Positions 7,593-16,377 of a stretch of DNA of 64,000 nucleotides are shown here, one piece after another. Origin of the DNA: ASV31 sp965229765 (GTDB lineage: Bacteria > Pseudomonadota > Alphaproteobacteria > Rhodobacterales > Rhodobacteraceae); the NCBI GenBank assembly GCA_965229765.1, contig CBDDJT010000002.1:310001-374000 (forward strand), given 5' to 3'. The notes under the pieces were generated by a model. It saw only the letters and a program-made list of their open reading frames with translations, was not told where the DNA came from and ran no database searches. How positions within the stretch are numbered: position 1 is the first letter of the stretch; every line of letters begins with the position of its first letter. Position numbers and translations under genes: made by a program.

Positions 7593-8630
7593 GTGGTCCA
7601 CAAGACAGTGAAAATTCAGGACGTTGCGCGGGCGGCTGGCGTTTCCACCGCAACCGTCAGCCGTGCGCTCAGCAATCCTGATGTCGTCGCCGATGGCACG
7701 CGTCAGGCCGTGTTCGCCGCTGTCGAATCGACCGGCTATCGGGTCAATCAGGCCGCGCGGAACCTGCGACGCCGCCGCGCCGGGGCGATCCTCGTCCTGG
7801 TGCCGAACCTCGGCAATCCGTTCTTTTCGCAGATCCTCGCGGGCATCGGCGCGCGGCTGGCCGACACCGACTTCGCGATCCTGATCGCCGATACAGAACA
7901 TCAGCCTTCGGCGATGCGATCCCTGAACGACTATCTCGGCGATTCCCGCATCGACGGGATGATCGTCCTGGACGGCAACATGCACGTCTCCGACCTCGAC
8001 GCCCTCGAAACCGGCCCCGGCCAATGCCGCGTGGTCTTTGCCTGCGAATGGGTGGAAGACGCCCCCTGCCCTTCCGTCCGAAGCGACAACATCCGCGGCG
8101 CCTCACTCGCCGTGCAGCACCTCTACGACCTTGGCCACCGCAAGATCGCCCATGTCACCGGGCCAAGCGGCAATGTCCTCACCCGCGCCCGTCGCGAGGG
8201 TATGCTGGCGGCACGCAAGCGGCTGGATCTGCCGCTTCAGGACGGCTGGATCATCCGCGGCGACTTCTCGCTGCAATCCGGTCACATGGCCGGTCAGAGC
8301 ATCCTCGACATGAAGGACCGCCCGACGGCAATCTTCTGCGCCTCGGATCAGGTCGCTTTCGGCTTGATCGCCAGGCTGACAGCGGCCGGCATCCGCGTTC
8401 CACAAGACATCTCTGTGGTCGGCTTCGACGATATCGAACAGGCCGAGTACTTCATCCCGCGGCTGACAACGATCCGGCAGGACCGGCAACTCCTGGGTCA
8501 GACAGCCGCCAACCTCATGATGCGCCGGCTGGAAGACGAGGCCCCGACACCGCCCGATGACCTCGTGAAGCTTCTGGATGTGGAACTCGTGGTGCGCGAC
8601 AGCACCGCACCGCCCCCCAGTGCCCCCTGA
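7593..8630 (+). CDS. LacI-family transcriptional regulator
   Basis: This 345-residue regulator has an N-terminal LacI helix-turn-helix (about residues 5-28: VKIQDVARAAGVSTATVSRALS), hinge helix and a periplasmic-binding-protein-like effector domain (from LVLVPNLGNPFF). It is encoded divergently from the sugar ABC operon across two matching operators and is inferred to repress that operon until the sugar or its phosphate binds. The start used is GTG at 7593; no upstream in-frame ATG is better placed. A short Pro-rich tail ends the protein. Confidence 0.93.
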   Translation: MVHKTVKIQDVARAAGVSTATVSRALSNPDVVADGTRQAVFAAVESTGYRVNQAARNLRRRRAGAILVLVPNLGNPFFSQILAGIGARLADTDFAILIADTEHQPSAMRSLNDYLGDSRIDGMIVLDGNMHVSDLDALETGPGQCRVVFACEWVEDAPCPSVRSDNIRGASLAVQHLYDLGHRKIAHVTGPSGNVLTRARREGMLAARKRLDLPLQDGWIIRGDFSLQSGHMAGQSILDMKDRPTAIFCASDQVAFGLIARLTAAGIRVPQDISVVGFDDIEQAEYFIPRLTTIRQDRQLLGQTAANLMMRRLEDEAPTPPDDLVKLLDVELVVRDSTAPPPSAP

Positions 8631-9251
8631 ACCCCATCGTCCCGATACGCGAACAAAACCCGCCAATCAAAGGGCCCGGCGGAAAAGGAATGCCGGCAGA
8701 CCTGATTCGGGATGCACGCCATGCCGCGGACCCGCAAGACCCCTCCTATGCGACAGGACAGATCACCGCGATGCGACGCGGACATGTGCTGCCCATGCGC
8801 CACCGCGACCACCAGGACACCGGATCCGGGCAAGCGGCAAGCCGTTGAACAGCTCCCAACCCGGGCATGTCGATCGCCACATCACCAGCAAGCCCCCGGC
8901 CACAAATGCAGGGAATTCATTTGTCATGCGCCGGTGCCCGGCGCGGGGGGTGGTTCACCTTTGTGCGACGCCGCCCAGGCCCCGCTCAAACGAAGCGATG
9001 CGCTGCGGAGGGAATATCCATGATACACGAGCGATACGGCGTTCTTCGACCGTATCGGCGCGGGCTGGCATCAGGTCTGATGCCGCCCCAAGTCGGCCAA
9101 CACCAACACCGCGGCACCAGCGCGCGGGGATGTGCAATCTCAACCCGGCAACCAAGACATCCACAGCAGCCCATTCAAGGCAACTCGGCAACTTGAACCT
9201 GCCTGCGGCCCCCTTGTCCCCCGGCGCGAATTCGACTAACCGGACCCTGAC
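8631..9251. other. Gene-free interval before tRNA-Ser
   Basis: About 620 bp without a supported gene. Open frames on both strands are rich in Arg, Pro and His and look like random high-GC translation. One 58-codon frame (9020-9196, plus) has a GGAGG ribosome-site-like sequence, but its product has no recognisable features. The tRNA promoter must lie in the last part. Confidence 0.6.
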
Positions 9252-9341
9252 GGAGAGGTGGCCGAGTGGTCGAAGGCGCACGCCTGGAAAGTGTGTAGGC
9301 GGGAAACCGTCTCCAGGGTTCGAATCCCTGTCTCTCCGCCA
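9252..9341 (+). tRNA. tRNA-Ser(GGA)
   Basis: A 90-nt class II tRNA with a long variable arm. The anticodon loop CCTGGAAAG carries GGA (reads UCC). The T-arm is GGGTTCGAATCCC, the acceptor starts GGAGAGG and the encoded 3' CCA is at 9339-9341. Its 3' end coincides with the start of a direct repeat whose degenerate second copy lies at 32155, so it may be an integration target. Confidence 0.97.
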
Positions 9342-9576
9342 CTTGCCTCCGCGAAAGCGTTCTCCCGATCCGGCTGCGGCCGGATTTTCTTTTTGTTCTC
9401 GAGGGTTGTATTGGTTGGGCTATTCACCTCGGTCAGCGAAGACAGCCCGTATACCGTTCTCTGACTCCCAAATTCTCTGAACCTGATGACTGCGTGAATT
9501 TGGTGCAGAGCTTGTAGCTGTCTGAAATTCCTACGCTTTTCTTGCCGGCAACCTGAACACTTCGATGCCGGTGGCA
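9334..9576 (+). repeat. Direct repeat copy 1 (tRNA-Ser 3' end plus downstream)
   Basis: From the last 8 nt of the tRNA onward this stretch aligns almost without gaps to 32155-32397. Anchors are the identical 14-mer CTCCGCCACTTGCC, a 22-of-23 match around CCTGATGACTGCG (9472 versus 32294) and ACCTGAACACTTCGA (9551 versus 32372). The spacing agrees to within 1 nt. Identity elsewhere is roughly 65-70% by eye. Confidence 0.75.
9368..9395 (+). terminator. Intrinsic terminator of tRNA-Ser
   Basis: A perfect 7-bp stem ATCCGGC/GCCGGAT with loop TGCG is followed by a T-rich run (TTTCTTTTT). It lies 27 nt after the tRNA. Confidence 0.85.
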
Positions 9577-9968
9577 CTCGCCGAGATGGAACAGAAATCG
9601 AACGTTCACGATTGCCGTCATTCGCTGCGCTCGGTTCGAACGACCGGGGTGGGGGACAAAGGGTGAGTTCGCTGCGTTTGCACCGAAGGCTGCTTTCGTG
9701 CGCGTTGCGGACCTTACTTCAGCGGATCAAGGACAACGCGGATCGCGTAGAAAGATATTAAGTGGCCAAACCGCACAATACTGTACCCGGTTTTGCCGCC
9801 AGATTGGATGCGTTGATGCAAGGCCCGCATCAAAAGCCAAATTTAATGCATTTTACATGATCAGCCGAAAGCTGGACGATTTTGGCATGATGCCACTCCT
9901 CGTCCTCACTGCTGATCACGCGCGCCCGTTCTCGGAGGCGCCGTTATGCCTGCTCTGGGTCAACTGAC
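9397..9968. other. Degenerate interval upstream of the TRAP fragment
   Basis: About 570 bp. The first part is the direct repeat described at 9334. The rest has no supported gene. A TRAP small subunit (DctQ) would be expected directly before dctM; a frame ending WVN at 9967 overlaps the dctM start in the normal way but is not recognisable as DctQ, so the upstream genes seem lost. Confidence 0.5.
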
Positions 9969-10593
9969 ATGACAAACGGTGTCGTGCTTTTTGGCTTCGT
10001 GATCGTCGGAATTCTTTCCGGTGCAGCTATTGCGTATGTCATCGGTGCCACGGCGATCCTGACTTTCGTTCTGGCCGACAAGGCAGGCTTCATGGCGGTT
10101 TTGCCACAACGGCTATTCAGCCAACTCGACGTATTTGCCTTTCTTGCGATGCCGCTTTTCATCTTTGCCGGGGATCTCATGAACCGGGGCGGGATCGCCG
10201 CCAGCCTGATTGACTTTTCCATGTCGATCCTCGGCCGACTCAAAGGTGGGCTTGGTCATGTGAACATCATGACATCGGTATTTTTCGCAGGTGTGTCCGG
10301 CTCGGCAGTCTCGGACGCCGCAGCTCTGGGCAATTCGCTGGTGCCCGAGATGCGGCGGCGCGGGTATTCGCTCGAATATGCAGCCGCAATCACAGGGGCC
10401 TCTTCGATCATCGGACCCATCATACCGCCCTCGTCGATCTTGATCTTCTACGGCGCGCTGATGGACACATCAGTCACAGCCCTCTTCGCCGCAGGCATAC
10501 TGCCGGGACTTCTCCTTGCCGGTGTCCTGATGGCGATGAATACGTTCTATGCTTGGAAGTACGATCACCCTGGCGGACGGTCGGACGACCTTC
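9969..10593 (+). pseudogene. dctM: TRAP transporter large permease DctM, truncated by IS3
   Basis: The first 208 residues of a DctM-type TRAP permease: hydrophobic helices, MPLFIFAGDLMNRGGIA, GVSGSAVSDAAALG and IIGPIIPPSSILIFYG are family hallmarks. Full-length DctM is about 425 residues, so half is missing. The frame enters the IS3 copy B left end at 10594 and stops at 10631. The lost C-terminal half is not found beyond the element, which means the DNA next to the IS has been deleted or exchanged. Confidence 0.9.
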
Positions 10594-10646
10594 TGAACCG
10601 CTCCGGGTTTGCCGGAGGCTCCAACTCCTGAGTAGGATGGAGCATC

Positions 10647-10973
10647 ATGAGCAAGACGACGAACAAGTATTCCCCCGAAGTGCGCGAGCGTGCCGTTCGC
10701 ATGGTTCTGGACAACGCCGGGCAGCATGAGAGCCGCTGGTCGGCGATCCTGTCGATTTCTGCGAAGATTGGTTGCGCGCCGCAGACGCTGAACGAGTGGG
10801 TCAAGAAGGCCGAGGTTGACAGCGGTGATCGCACCGGTGTTACGACCGAGATGGCCGAGAAGTTGAAGGCCTTGGAGCGCGAGAACCGCGAACTGAAGCA
10901 AGCCAACGAGATCCTGCGGAAGGCTTCGGCGTATTTTGCTCAGGCGGAGCTCGACCGCCGGTCCAGGACATGA
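10647..10973 (+). CDS. IS3-family transposase OrfA (HTH), copy B
   Basis: This 108-residue protein has an N-terminal helix-turn-helix (SPEVRERAVRMVLD through QTLNEWVKK) and a C-terminal coiled coil (LKALERENRELKQANEILRK). It ends with ATGA overlapping OrfB. The T6C slippery heptamer of copy A is absent: the equivalent site reads TATTTTGC. Confidence 0.94.
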   Translation: MSKTTNKYSPEVRERAVRMVLDNAGQHESRWSAILSISAKIGCAPQTLNEWVKKAEVDSGDRTGVTTEMAEKLKALERENRELKQANEILRKASAYFAQAELDRRSRT

Positions 10974-11869
10974 TCGCCTTCATCGAAGAGAACCGGGAAG
11001 CTATCGGGGTCGAGCCGATCTGCAAGCACCTGCCGATTGCCCCATCTACCTTCTACGATCACATGGCCAAGCGGGCGAACCCCGATATGCTGTCGGATCG
11101 GGCGAAGCGGGATATGGCCTTGAAGCCCGAGATCGAACGCGTCTGGAAGCAGAACTACAGGGTCTATGGGGTACGCAAGGTTTGGCACCAGATGCGCCGC
11201 GAAGGCTTTGACATTGCCCGCTGCACCGTTGCGCGACTGATGAAAGACATCGGGATCGAAGGCATCATTCGCGGCAAGAAACACAGGACGACTATCCCGG
11301 ATACGTCCCAGCCGTGCCCGCTGGACAAGGTGAACCGTCAGTTCAAGGCCCCGGCGCCGAACATGCTGTGGGTCAGCGATTTCACCTATGTCGCCACCTG
11401 GCAGGGCTTCGTTCACGTGGCCTTCGTCATCGATGCCTTCGCGCGCCGCATTGTGGGCTGGCGGGTCAGTCGGACGGCCCATGCCGGCTTTGTCCTGGAT
11501 GCTTTGGAGCAGGCCGTGCATCAGCGACAACCCGGATCGGGCCTGGTTCATCATTCGGATCGCGGATCGCAATATCTGTCCATTCGCTATGCCGAGCGCC
11601 TGGCCGAGGCGGGGATCGAACCGTCCGTGGGCAGCGTGGGTGACAGTTATGACAATGCCTTGGCCGAGACGATCAACGGCCTGTTCAAAGCGGAAGTCAT
11701 CCACCGACGTGGGCCATGGCGCAGCTTCGACGCCGTGGAATACGCCACACTCGAATGGGTCGACTGGTTCAACAACCGCCGCCTGCTGGAACCCATCGGG
11801 AACATTCCGCCAGCGGAGGCCGAAGCAAACTTTTACGCCGCTCTGGAAGGATCAGACATGGCCGCGTAA
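10970..11869 (+). CDS. IS3-family transposase OrfB (DDE integrase), copy B
   Basis: This 299-residue transposase has the triad D137 (VSDFTY), D197 (HHSDRG) and E233 (ALAETING). It shares long blocks with copy A OrfB (PCPLDKVNR, FKAPAPN, GSVGDSYDNALAETING) but differs throughout, so it comes from a related, separate element. The ATG overlaps the OrfA stop. Confidence 0.95.
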   Translation: MIAFIEENREAIGVEPICKHLPIAPSTFYDHMAKRANPDMLSDRAKRDMALKPEIERVWKQNYRVYGVRKVWHQMRREGFDIARCTVARLMKDIGIEGIIRGKKHRTTIPDTSQPCPLDKVNRQFKAPAPNMLWVSDFTYVATWQGFVHVAFVIDAFARRIVGWRVSRTAHAGFVLDALEQAVHQRQPGSGLVHHSDRGSQYLSIRYAERLAEAGIEPSVGSVGDSYDNALAETINGLFKAEVIHRRGPWRSFDAVEYATLEWVDWFNNRRLLEPIGNIPPAEAEANFYAALEGSDMAA

Positions 11870-11908
11870 CCAAGATCAATCAGCCTCCGGCAAAACCGGA
11901 GCGGTTCA

Positions 11909-12278
11909 GTCGGTCGGGATAATGGCGCTGGTAGCACAGCAGGAACGCGAGGCGATCTCGCGGCGTACCAAGGAGGCGCTCAGCGCTGCAAAGGCTCGCG
12001 GGACGAAGCTGGGCAACCCCAACGGCGCCGCCGCGCTGCGGCGTGCCGGAAAGGGCGGCGCGCCCCTCCGGCGGGCCGTGTCCCACAATGCCGACGCTTT
12101 CGCAGCTGGGCTGGCACCCGTGATCGACGATCTGAGGAGCCGGGGCGTTACAAGCCTTCGGGCCATCGCCGCCGAACTGAATGAACGCGGGATTCTTACG
12201 CGCCGCGGAGCGAGATGGCATGTGTCGAACGTAAGCAACCTGTTGCGGCGGATCGAGCGAGCCACCGCAAGTCATTGA
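11909..12278 (+). pseudogene. Serine recombinase (resolvase/invertase family), C-terminal fragment
   Basis: The frame directly abutting the IS right end reads VGIMALVAQQEREAISRRT and continues KARGTKLGNPNGAAALRRAG to …RRGARWHVSNVSNLLRR. This is the end of the catalytic domain plus the DNA-binding tail of a resolvase-type recombinase. The N-terminal catalytic serine region is missing, so it is inactive. The TGA at 12276 is in the same frame as the endolysin remnant that follows, with no spacer. Confidence 0.85.
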
Positions 12279-12917
12279 ACCGGTCGCCAGTGGCGCTGGC
12301 CGAACTTCATCCCCGAAGAGATCGCTTGCCGTGGGACGCGCAAGCTGCTGCTGAACGAGCCGGCGCTCGACAGGCTGCAAGCGCTGCGCGACCGGCTCGG
12401 CAAGCCGCTGATGGTGAACTCGGCCTATCGCAGCCCGGAGCACAACCGGGCCGTCGGTGGTGCGACGCGCTCCAAACACCTGGCGGGTGCGGCCTTCGAC
12501 ATCGCCATGACGAACCACGATCCCGAGGTGTTCGAGGCGGCGGCGCGGGCAGTCGGGTTCCTTGGCTTCGGCTTCTATCCGCGATCGAACTTCATGCATG
12601 TCGACCTCGGACCGGCGCGGCAGTGGGGCACCCGGTTCCCGAAGCGGGCCAGCGCCTTCGCCAGCGAACCGCCGCGGGCGCGGGAGCATCTGGCCGAGAG
12701 CCGCACCATGACGGGCGGTGGCGCGGCGGGCGTTGCGACCATCGGCGCGGCCGGGGTCGAGGTGGCGCAGGAGGTACTGGCGGAGACGCAGACGGCTGTT
12801 CTGCCGTTGGTGCCGTATCTCGACACCCTGCGCTGGGTGTTCATCGCCGTGGCACTCGGTGGCATCGCCATCGCGATCTATGCGCGGCTCGATGATTGGA
12901 AGCGGGGGCGGCGGTGA
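12279..12917 (+). pseudogene. Phage endolysin-like M15 peptidase with C-terminal membrane segment, 5' end lost
   Basis: The open frame follows the recombinase stop without a start codon; the first in-frame ATG is at 12411. It encodes WPNFIPEEIACRGT, then the peptidase M15A core SAYRSPEHN…SKHLAGAAFDIAM…FMHVDLGPARQWG with its zinc-ligand His and Asp residues. An Ala/Gly linker, one transmembrane helix (LDTLRWVFIAVALGGIAIAIYA) and a basic tail follow. Peptidoglycan D,D-peptidase activity is expected for the family. Missing start and contact with the recombinase fragment indicate prophage debris. The stop overlaps the next gene (GTGA). Confidence 0.75.
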
Positions 12918-13171
12918 TTGGATGGCTCTTTGGGTGGCTGGCCGTCCGTCCGGTTGGGCGAGCGGCGGCGCGCTACGGCGTTACGGCCCTCGCGATCCTT
13001 CTGTTTCTGTTTGCGCTGCGGCGGTCGGGGGAGAAGGCCGGACGGATGGTGGAGCAGCTCGAGACCATGGAGAAAGCCCATGACGTACAACGACGGATGC
13101 TCGAGGCGGCGGCGCGTCGGCCCAGTTCTCGTGACGATCTGGCTCAGCGGTTGCGCGACGGGCGCTTCTGA
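12914..13171 (+). CDS. Small phage inner-membrane protein, possible i-spanin (Rz-like), copy 1
   Basis: This 85-residue protein starts at GTG 12914, overlapping the endolysin stop. One N-terminal transmembrane helix (RYGVTALAILLFLFALRR) is followed by a charged, probably coiled-coil tail (EKAGRMVEQLETMEKAHDVQRRMLE). A lipoprotein frame starts inside it at 13080 in a different frame, the arrangement of Rz/Rz1 spanin genes. The same gene of identical length occurs at 20133. The spanin role is inference from architecture. Confidence 0.6.
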   Translation: MIGWLFGWLAVRPVGRAAARYGVTALAILLFLFALRRSGEKAGRMVEQLETMEKAHDVQRRMLEAAARRPSSRDDLAQRLRDGRF

Positions 13172-13382
13172 AGGGGTTGGCCCAGTGCGCAGAGGCTCTC
13201 GTATCCGTGGGGGCTCCGCCGCTGTTTGCGCTGCCCCTCAGCTGCATGACCAGCCCAATGGCAACCAGTCTCCAGATTGCAGTCATATGACGCAGCGGTT
13301 GGCATGGATCCAGCCTCTCGACGCAATCGGTCTTGACTGCATCGCAATATTGATATTCTTCAAATATCTCTGCCGATACTGA
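13080..13382 (+). pseudogene. Phage lipoprotein (Rz1-like), truncated copy 1
   Basis: The ATG at 13080 lies out of frame within the Rz-like gene. MTYNDGCSRRR, a hydrophobic stretch and the lipobox LSGC define a lipoprotein signal as in the intact copy at 20299. After CATGASEGVG the sequence departs from the intact copy (junction about 13172-13185) and reads unrelated codons to 13382. The native C-terminal domain is therefore lost. Confidence 0.55.
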
Positions 13383-13830
13383 CATTTGTTCTCTGGATAA
13401 TCCGGTCCATCAGCAATATGAAAACTTGGCATTCCTCAGAGCTCAACCCCGCAACATCCGCTTCGTTCTGCTGGATGACGATTTCCAGCGCCCGTTCATG
13501 TACGCTGTTGCCCTTTCTGGTTGTCGTGATCTGTATCTGCCTTGCATCCTCTTCGAGGTTTCGCGTCTCCAGAAGCTCCAACTTGACCATTGACTTGATG
13601 GTACGCGAAAGCTGCCCCTTGTCCATGAGTAGGGCGTCGTGCACCTCAAGAAATGTAATTGGCTGATTTGGCTTCACAATTCCGAGAACCCGCCACTGCG
13701 GTAGGCTGATCTTCAGTTCCTTCTGCAGGATCGTCTGGCCAATTCGCTCGTTCACTGCCGCCAGCCTAGCGATCCTGTAGCTGATGGTGTCCTGAAGCTT
13801 GGAGATGGGCGGATGGATGGGGTTCGTCAT
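13360..13830 (-). CDS. MarR-family transcriptional regulator
   Basis: This 156-residue winged-helix protein has a core LKISLPQWRVLGIVKPNQPITFLEVHDALLMDKGQLSRTIKSMVKLELLETRN, the MarR fold with recognition helix and wing, between dimerisation helices. It is divergent from the hydrolase/TTT/aminotransferase operon (241-bp gap) and is inferred to control it. Its DNA is visibly poorer in G and C than its neighbours, suggesting a separate origin. Confidence 0.88.
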   Translation of the reverse strand: MTNPIHPPISKLQDTISYRIARLAAVNERIGQTILQKELKISLPQWRVLGIVKPNQPITFLEVHDALLMDKGQLSRTIKSMVKLELLETRNLEEDARQIQITTTRKGNSVHERALEIVIQQNEADVAGLSSEECQVFILLMDRIIQRTNVSIGRDI

Positions 13831-13900
13831 TGGTGGTCCGTTTCGATTTCCCTGCAGATTTTTTGTTCATTTTCGGGGCAGCGCAACTACTAAAATTTCG

Positions 13901-13930
13901 TTGACTCAATCAATGAACTCTGCGTAACCT
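13901..13930 (+). promoter_or_regulatory. Candidate promoter/operator upstream of the hydrolase operon
   Basis: TTGACT (13901-13906) is followed 18 nt later by TAACCT, a plausible sigma-70 pair pointing toward the operon. The TTGA-N5-TCAA inverted repeat overlaps the -35 element and could be the MarR site. Seen by eye only. Confidence 0.35.
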
Positions 13931-14071
13931 TCCGTTTGACAGCGGTTCGGGCCGGGCGGGATCACGCCAAGAGGTTAAGGCATTCCTTGGCGACAGCTCG
14001 AAGCAGCGGCGCTGCCGGGGTGCGAAGGTTTCAGGGACCGTGATCGACGCAACCTTGAATTTGGGGGTGAG

Positions 14072-15127
14072 ATGACAAATCGACGCGAACACTTCTATCC
14101 GGGAACCGAAGCGCTCGCGCCCGACGAGATGCGCATCACCGCGCTCGGAACCGGCCGGCCCTTCCTGCGCCGGTCGCAGGCCAACACGTCGTTTCTGGTC
14201 GAGCTGGGCAACGGCGACATCTTCATGTTCGATTTCGGCTCGGGCAGCCAGATGAACTTCACGGCGCTCGAGATCCCCTACGAGGCCGTGACGGCCTATT
14301 TCGCGACGCATCTTCATGCAGATCATGTCGGAGACTTCCCGAATGTCTGGGTGGGAGGCTGGGCCGGCGGAAGGCTCAAGCCGCTGGAGATCTGGGGGCC
14401 TTCCGGGGCTCGGCCGGAACACGGTATCCGGCACTTCGTCGAGGCCCAGGTATCGAGCTGGCAATGGGATACCGCGACACGCACCGGGCTGCTTCCGGAA
14501 GCGGGGATGTTCGTCGAGGTTCACGAGTTCGACTACGCCGTGCCAAGCATCGTCTACGAGCGTAACGACGTCGTCATCAGGGCGTTCCCGGCCGTTCACA
14601 TCCTCGACGGCCCGGTGAGCTACCGGCTGGAATGGAACGGGCTGACCTTCGTGTTTTCGGGCGATACCACGCCCAGCCAGTTCATGCTGGACCATGGCAA
14701 GGGCGCTGATGTGCTCGTGCATGAGGCGTTCAATACGGTCGCCCAACTGATGGCGCGGTCGGGATACGATGAGCGCACCGCCCGTGGGATCGGCACCTGG
14801 GCTCACAGTGCCCCTGCGGAGGTTGGCCATGTGCTTGCCGAATGCGCGCCGCGGCTGGCGGTTCTCTATCACCATTTCAACGATTTCGACACCGCGCCCG
14901 AGATCGAGCAGGACGTGCGCAAGACCTATGGGGGGCCGCTTGTTCTGGCGCGCGACCTGATGGTGTTCAACGTCACCCGGCAAGAGGTCGCCTGCCGCAT
15001 GGCCGTGGTCTCGGACCATGTCTGGCCCAACAAGAGCGGCCACGACAAGTTCCGGTCGGCCCGGCGCGCCGAGCGGCCCCGCATGTCGTCCTGGCTGACG
15101 GACGCCGAACTGTTTCCCAAGACATGA
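14072..15127 (+). CDS. MBL-fold metallo-hydrolase
   Basis: This 351-residue protein has the metallo-beta-lactamase metal motif THLHADH (H80, H82, D84, H85) and later FSGDTTP and H residues in an RNase Z-like arrangement. No signal peptide is present. It is the first gene of the operon that also encodes a TTT transporter and an aminotransferase. Hydrolysis of an ester, lactone or similar bond in the imported compound is inferred. The protein resembles the MBL hydrolases that automatic pipelines label GntH, but nothing else of that pathway is seen here. A GGGGGTGAG ribosome site precedes the ATG. Confidence 0.88.
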   Translation: MTNRREHFYPGTEALAPDEMRITALGTGRPFLRRSQANTSFLVELGNGDIFMFDFGSGSQMNFTALEIPYEAVTAYFATHLHADHVGDFPNVWVGGWAGGRLKPLEIWGPSGARPEHGIRHFVEAQVSSWQWDTATRTGLLPEAGMFVEVHEFDYAVPSIVYERNDVVIRAFPAVHILDGPVSYRLEWNGLTFVFSGDTTPSQFMLDHGKGADVLVHEAFNTVAQLMARSGYDERTARGIGTWAHSAPAEVGHVLAECAPRLAVLYHHFNDFDTAPEIEQDVRKTYGGPLVLARDLMVFNVTRQEVACRMAVVSDHVWPNKSGHDKFRSARRAERPRMSSWLTDAELFPKT

Positions 15128-15240
15128 CCGCCCGCGCCCAGACCGCGAATGGCGGCAACCATGTTCTTCCCAGTCGAGAGGCCGCGGAGATCCCGGCAAG
15201 ACGACCCAGACAACGTCAAATCCCAACAGGAGGGAAAGTG

Positions 15241-16176
15241 ATGAAGCACATACTTGCATCTCTGGCGGTTACGGCCGCCATGCTGATGGCGCCTGCGGCG
15301 CAGGCGGAATACCCCGACTCCCCGGTCACCTTCGTGGTGCCTTTCCCGCCCGGCGATCTCGAGGACGTCCTGACGCGGATGATCGCAGAGGATTTCCAGG
15401 CCGAATATGGCGTGGCGGCAGGCGTCATGAACCGGCCGGGCGGGGGTGGCGGGCCGTTCCCCGGCGCCATCGAAGTTGCGAAGGCGCCCGCGGACGGCTC
15501 CGTGATCGGCTCTTTCGTCGTGTCGGTGCCCGTTGTGGGCCCGATGATCGGCATTCCCGAGCTTGATCCCAATCCCTTCGATCCGATCGGGATTTTCCTG
15601 ACCTATCCTTTCATCATCGCCACATCGGCGGATGCCCCCTACCAAAACATCCAGGAGCTTGCGGCATACGCTTCCCAGGACCCCGTGGTGCTGGGAGTCT
15701 TCGCCGAAGGCCTGCCGCCGTCCCGCGTCTCGATGGCGCTCGCCGCCCAGTCAGGGTTCTCGTGGGGATCGGTCGCATCCTTCGATGCGCTTGACTGCAA
15801 CACGCTCGCGTCCGGCGACGCCGACGTGATCAACACCACCGCGCAACTCGTTCTGCCTTGTCTCGACAAGATCAGGGTTCTTGCCGTGATCGCGCCCGAG
15901 CGCCTGCCGCTCTTCCCCGATGCGCCCACGGTCGCCGAGATCGACAACCGGCTGAGCCTGACGCTGTGGAACGGGCTGTTCGTCCACCGCGATACGCCGC
16001 AGGACATTCGCGACCGCATCGCCGCCGTGGCCGAAAGGACGATGCGGAGCGAGCGTGCGCAGGCGGTCGCGGAAAGGACCGGTGCGTTGGTGTACTGGAA
16101 CGACGCGCCGACAGCCGCGGCGCAGATCGAGGCCGACATCCTCGCATTCCGTGCCCTTGGCGAAATCCTGAACTGA
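15241..16176 (+). CDS. tctC: Tripartite tricarboxylate transporter substrate-binding protein (TctC family)
   Basis: This 311-residue periplasmic binding protein has a Sec signal (MKHILASLAVTAAMLMAPAAQAEYP). YPDSPVTFVVPFPPGDLEDVLTR is the typical TctC beginning, followed by the NRPGGGGG loop that binds carboxylates. The usual GG.D motif reads GDLED, a variation that may shift specificity. Two Cys (DCNTLAS and LPCLDK) may pair. A GGAGGG site precedes the ATG. It lies two genes ahead of tctB and tctA with an aminotransferase between, an unusual order. Confidence 0.93.
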   Translation: MKHILASLAVTAAMLMAPAAQAEYPDSPVTFVVPFPPGDLEDVLTRMIAEDFQAEYGVAAGVMNRPGGGGGPFPGAIEVAKAPADGSVIGSFVVSVPVVGPMIGIPELDPNPFDPIGIFLTYPFIIATSADAPYQNIQELAAYASQDPVVLGVFAEGLPPSRVSMALAAQSGFSWGSVASFDALDCNTLASGDADVINTTAQLVLPCLDKIRVLAVIAPERLPLFPDAPTVAEIDNRLSLTLWNGLFVHRDTPQDIRDRIAAVAERTMRSERAQAVAERTGALVYWNDAPTAAAQIEADILAFRALGEILN

Positions 16177-16377
16177 CCCCTTGATGCGTGGCGCCCCTCC
16201 CGCGCCGGAGGGGCGCGGATGCCGCGCCCGGAGCCATCTCCGGACGTGGCGCCCAGCTGGCCTTTTCGAGCCCTCTGGCGCCTGAACCCAACTCGAACCC
16301 CCGTCCTGCGAGGCATGGCTGGCGGTCCGGCTATCCAACTCCCGCCCTGCGGACCCCGCAAACCACGAGAGACGCGC

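Larger units (their letters stand above)
10594..11908 (+). mobile_element. IS3-family insertion sequence, copy B (1,315 bp)
   Basis: Terminal inverted repeats are 27 bp (10594-10620 and 11882-11908) with one mismatch and end in TG…CA. OrfA and OrfB are both intact. The flanks are TTC on the left and GTC on the right, so no 3-bp target duplication is present. The flanking genes are unrelated fragments (dctM and a serine recombinase), which points to an IS-mediated deletion or recombination between copies. Confidence 0.93.

Noticed and set aside
9020..9196. 58-codon plus-strand frame with a GGAGG ribosome-site-like sequence before tRNA-Ser
   Set aside because: The product is rich in Arg, Gln and His without any hydrophobic, signal or domain pattern and overlaps other random frames; one good Shine-Dalgarno match alone is not enough.
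9236..9577. 113-codon minus-strand frame antisense to tRNA-Ser
   Set aside because: This is the familiar false protein obtained by translating the complement of a tRNA-Ser and its terminator; the related frame at 32111-32344 is explained by the flank repeat.
11388..12278. 296-codon frame running from IS3 copy B into the recombinase
   Set aside because: The first part is a shadow frame of the transposase; only the part after 11908 has family similarity.
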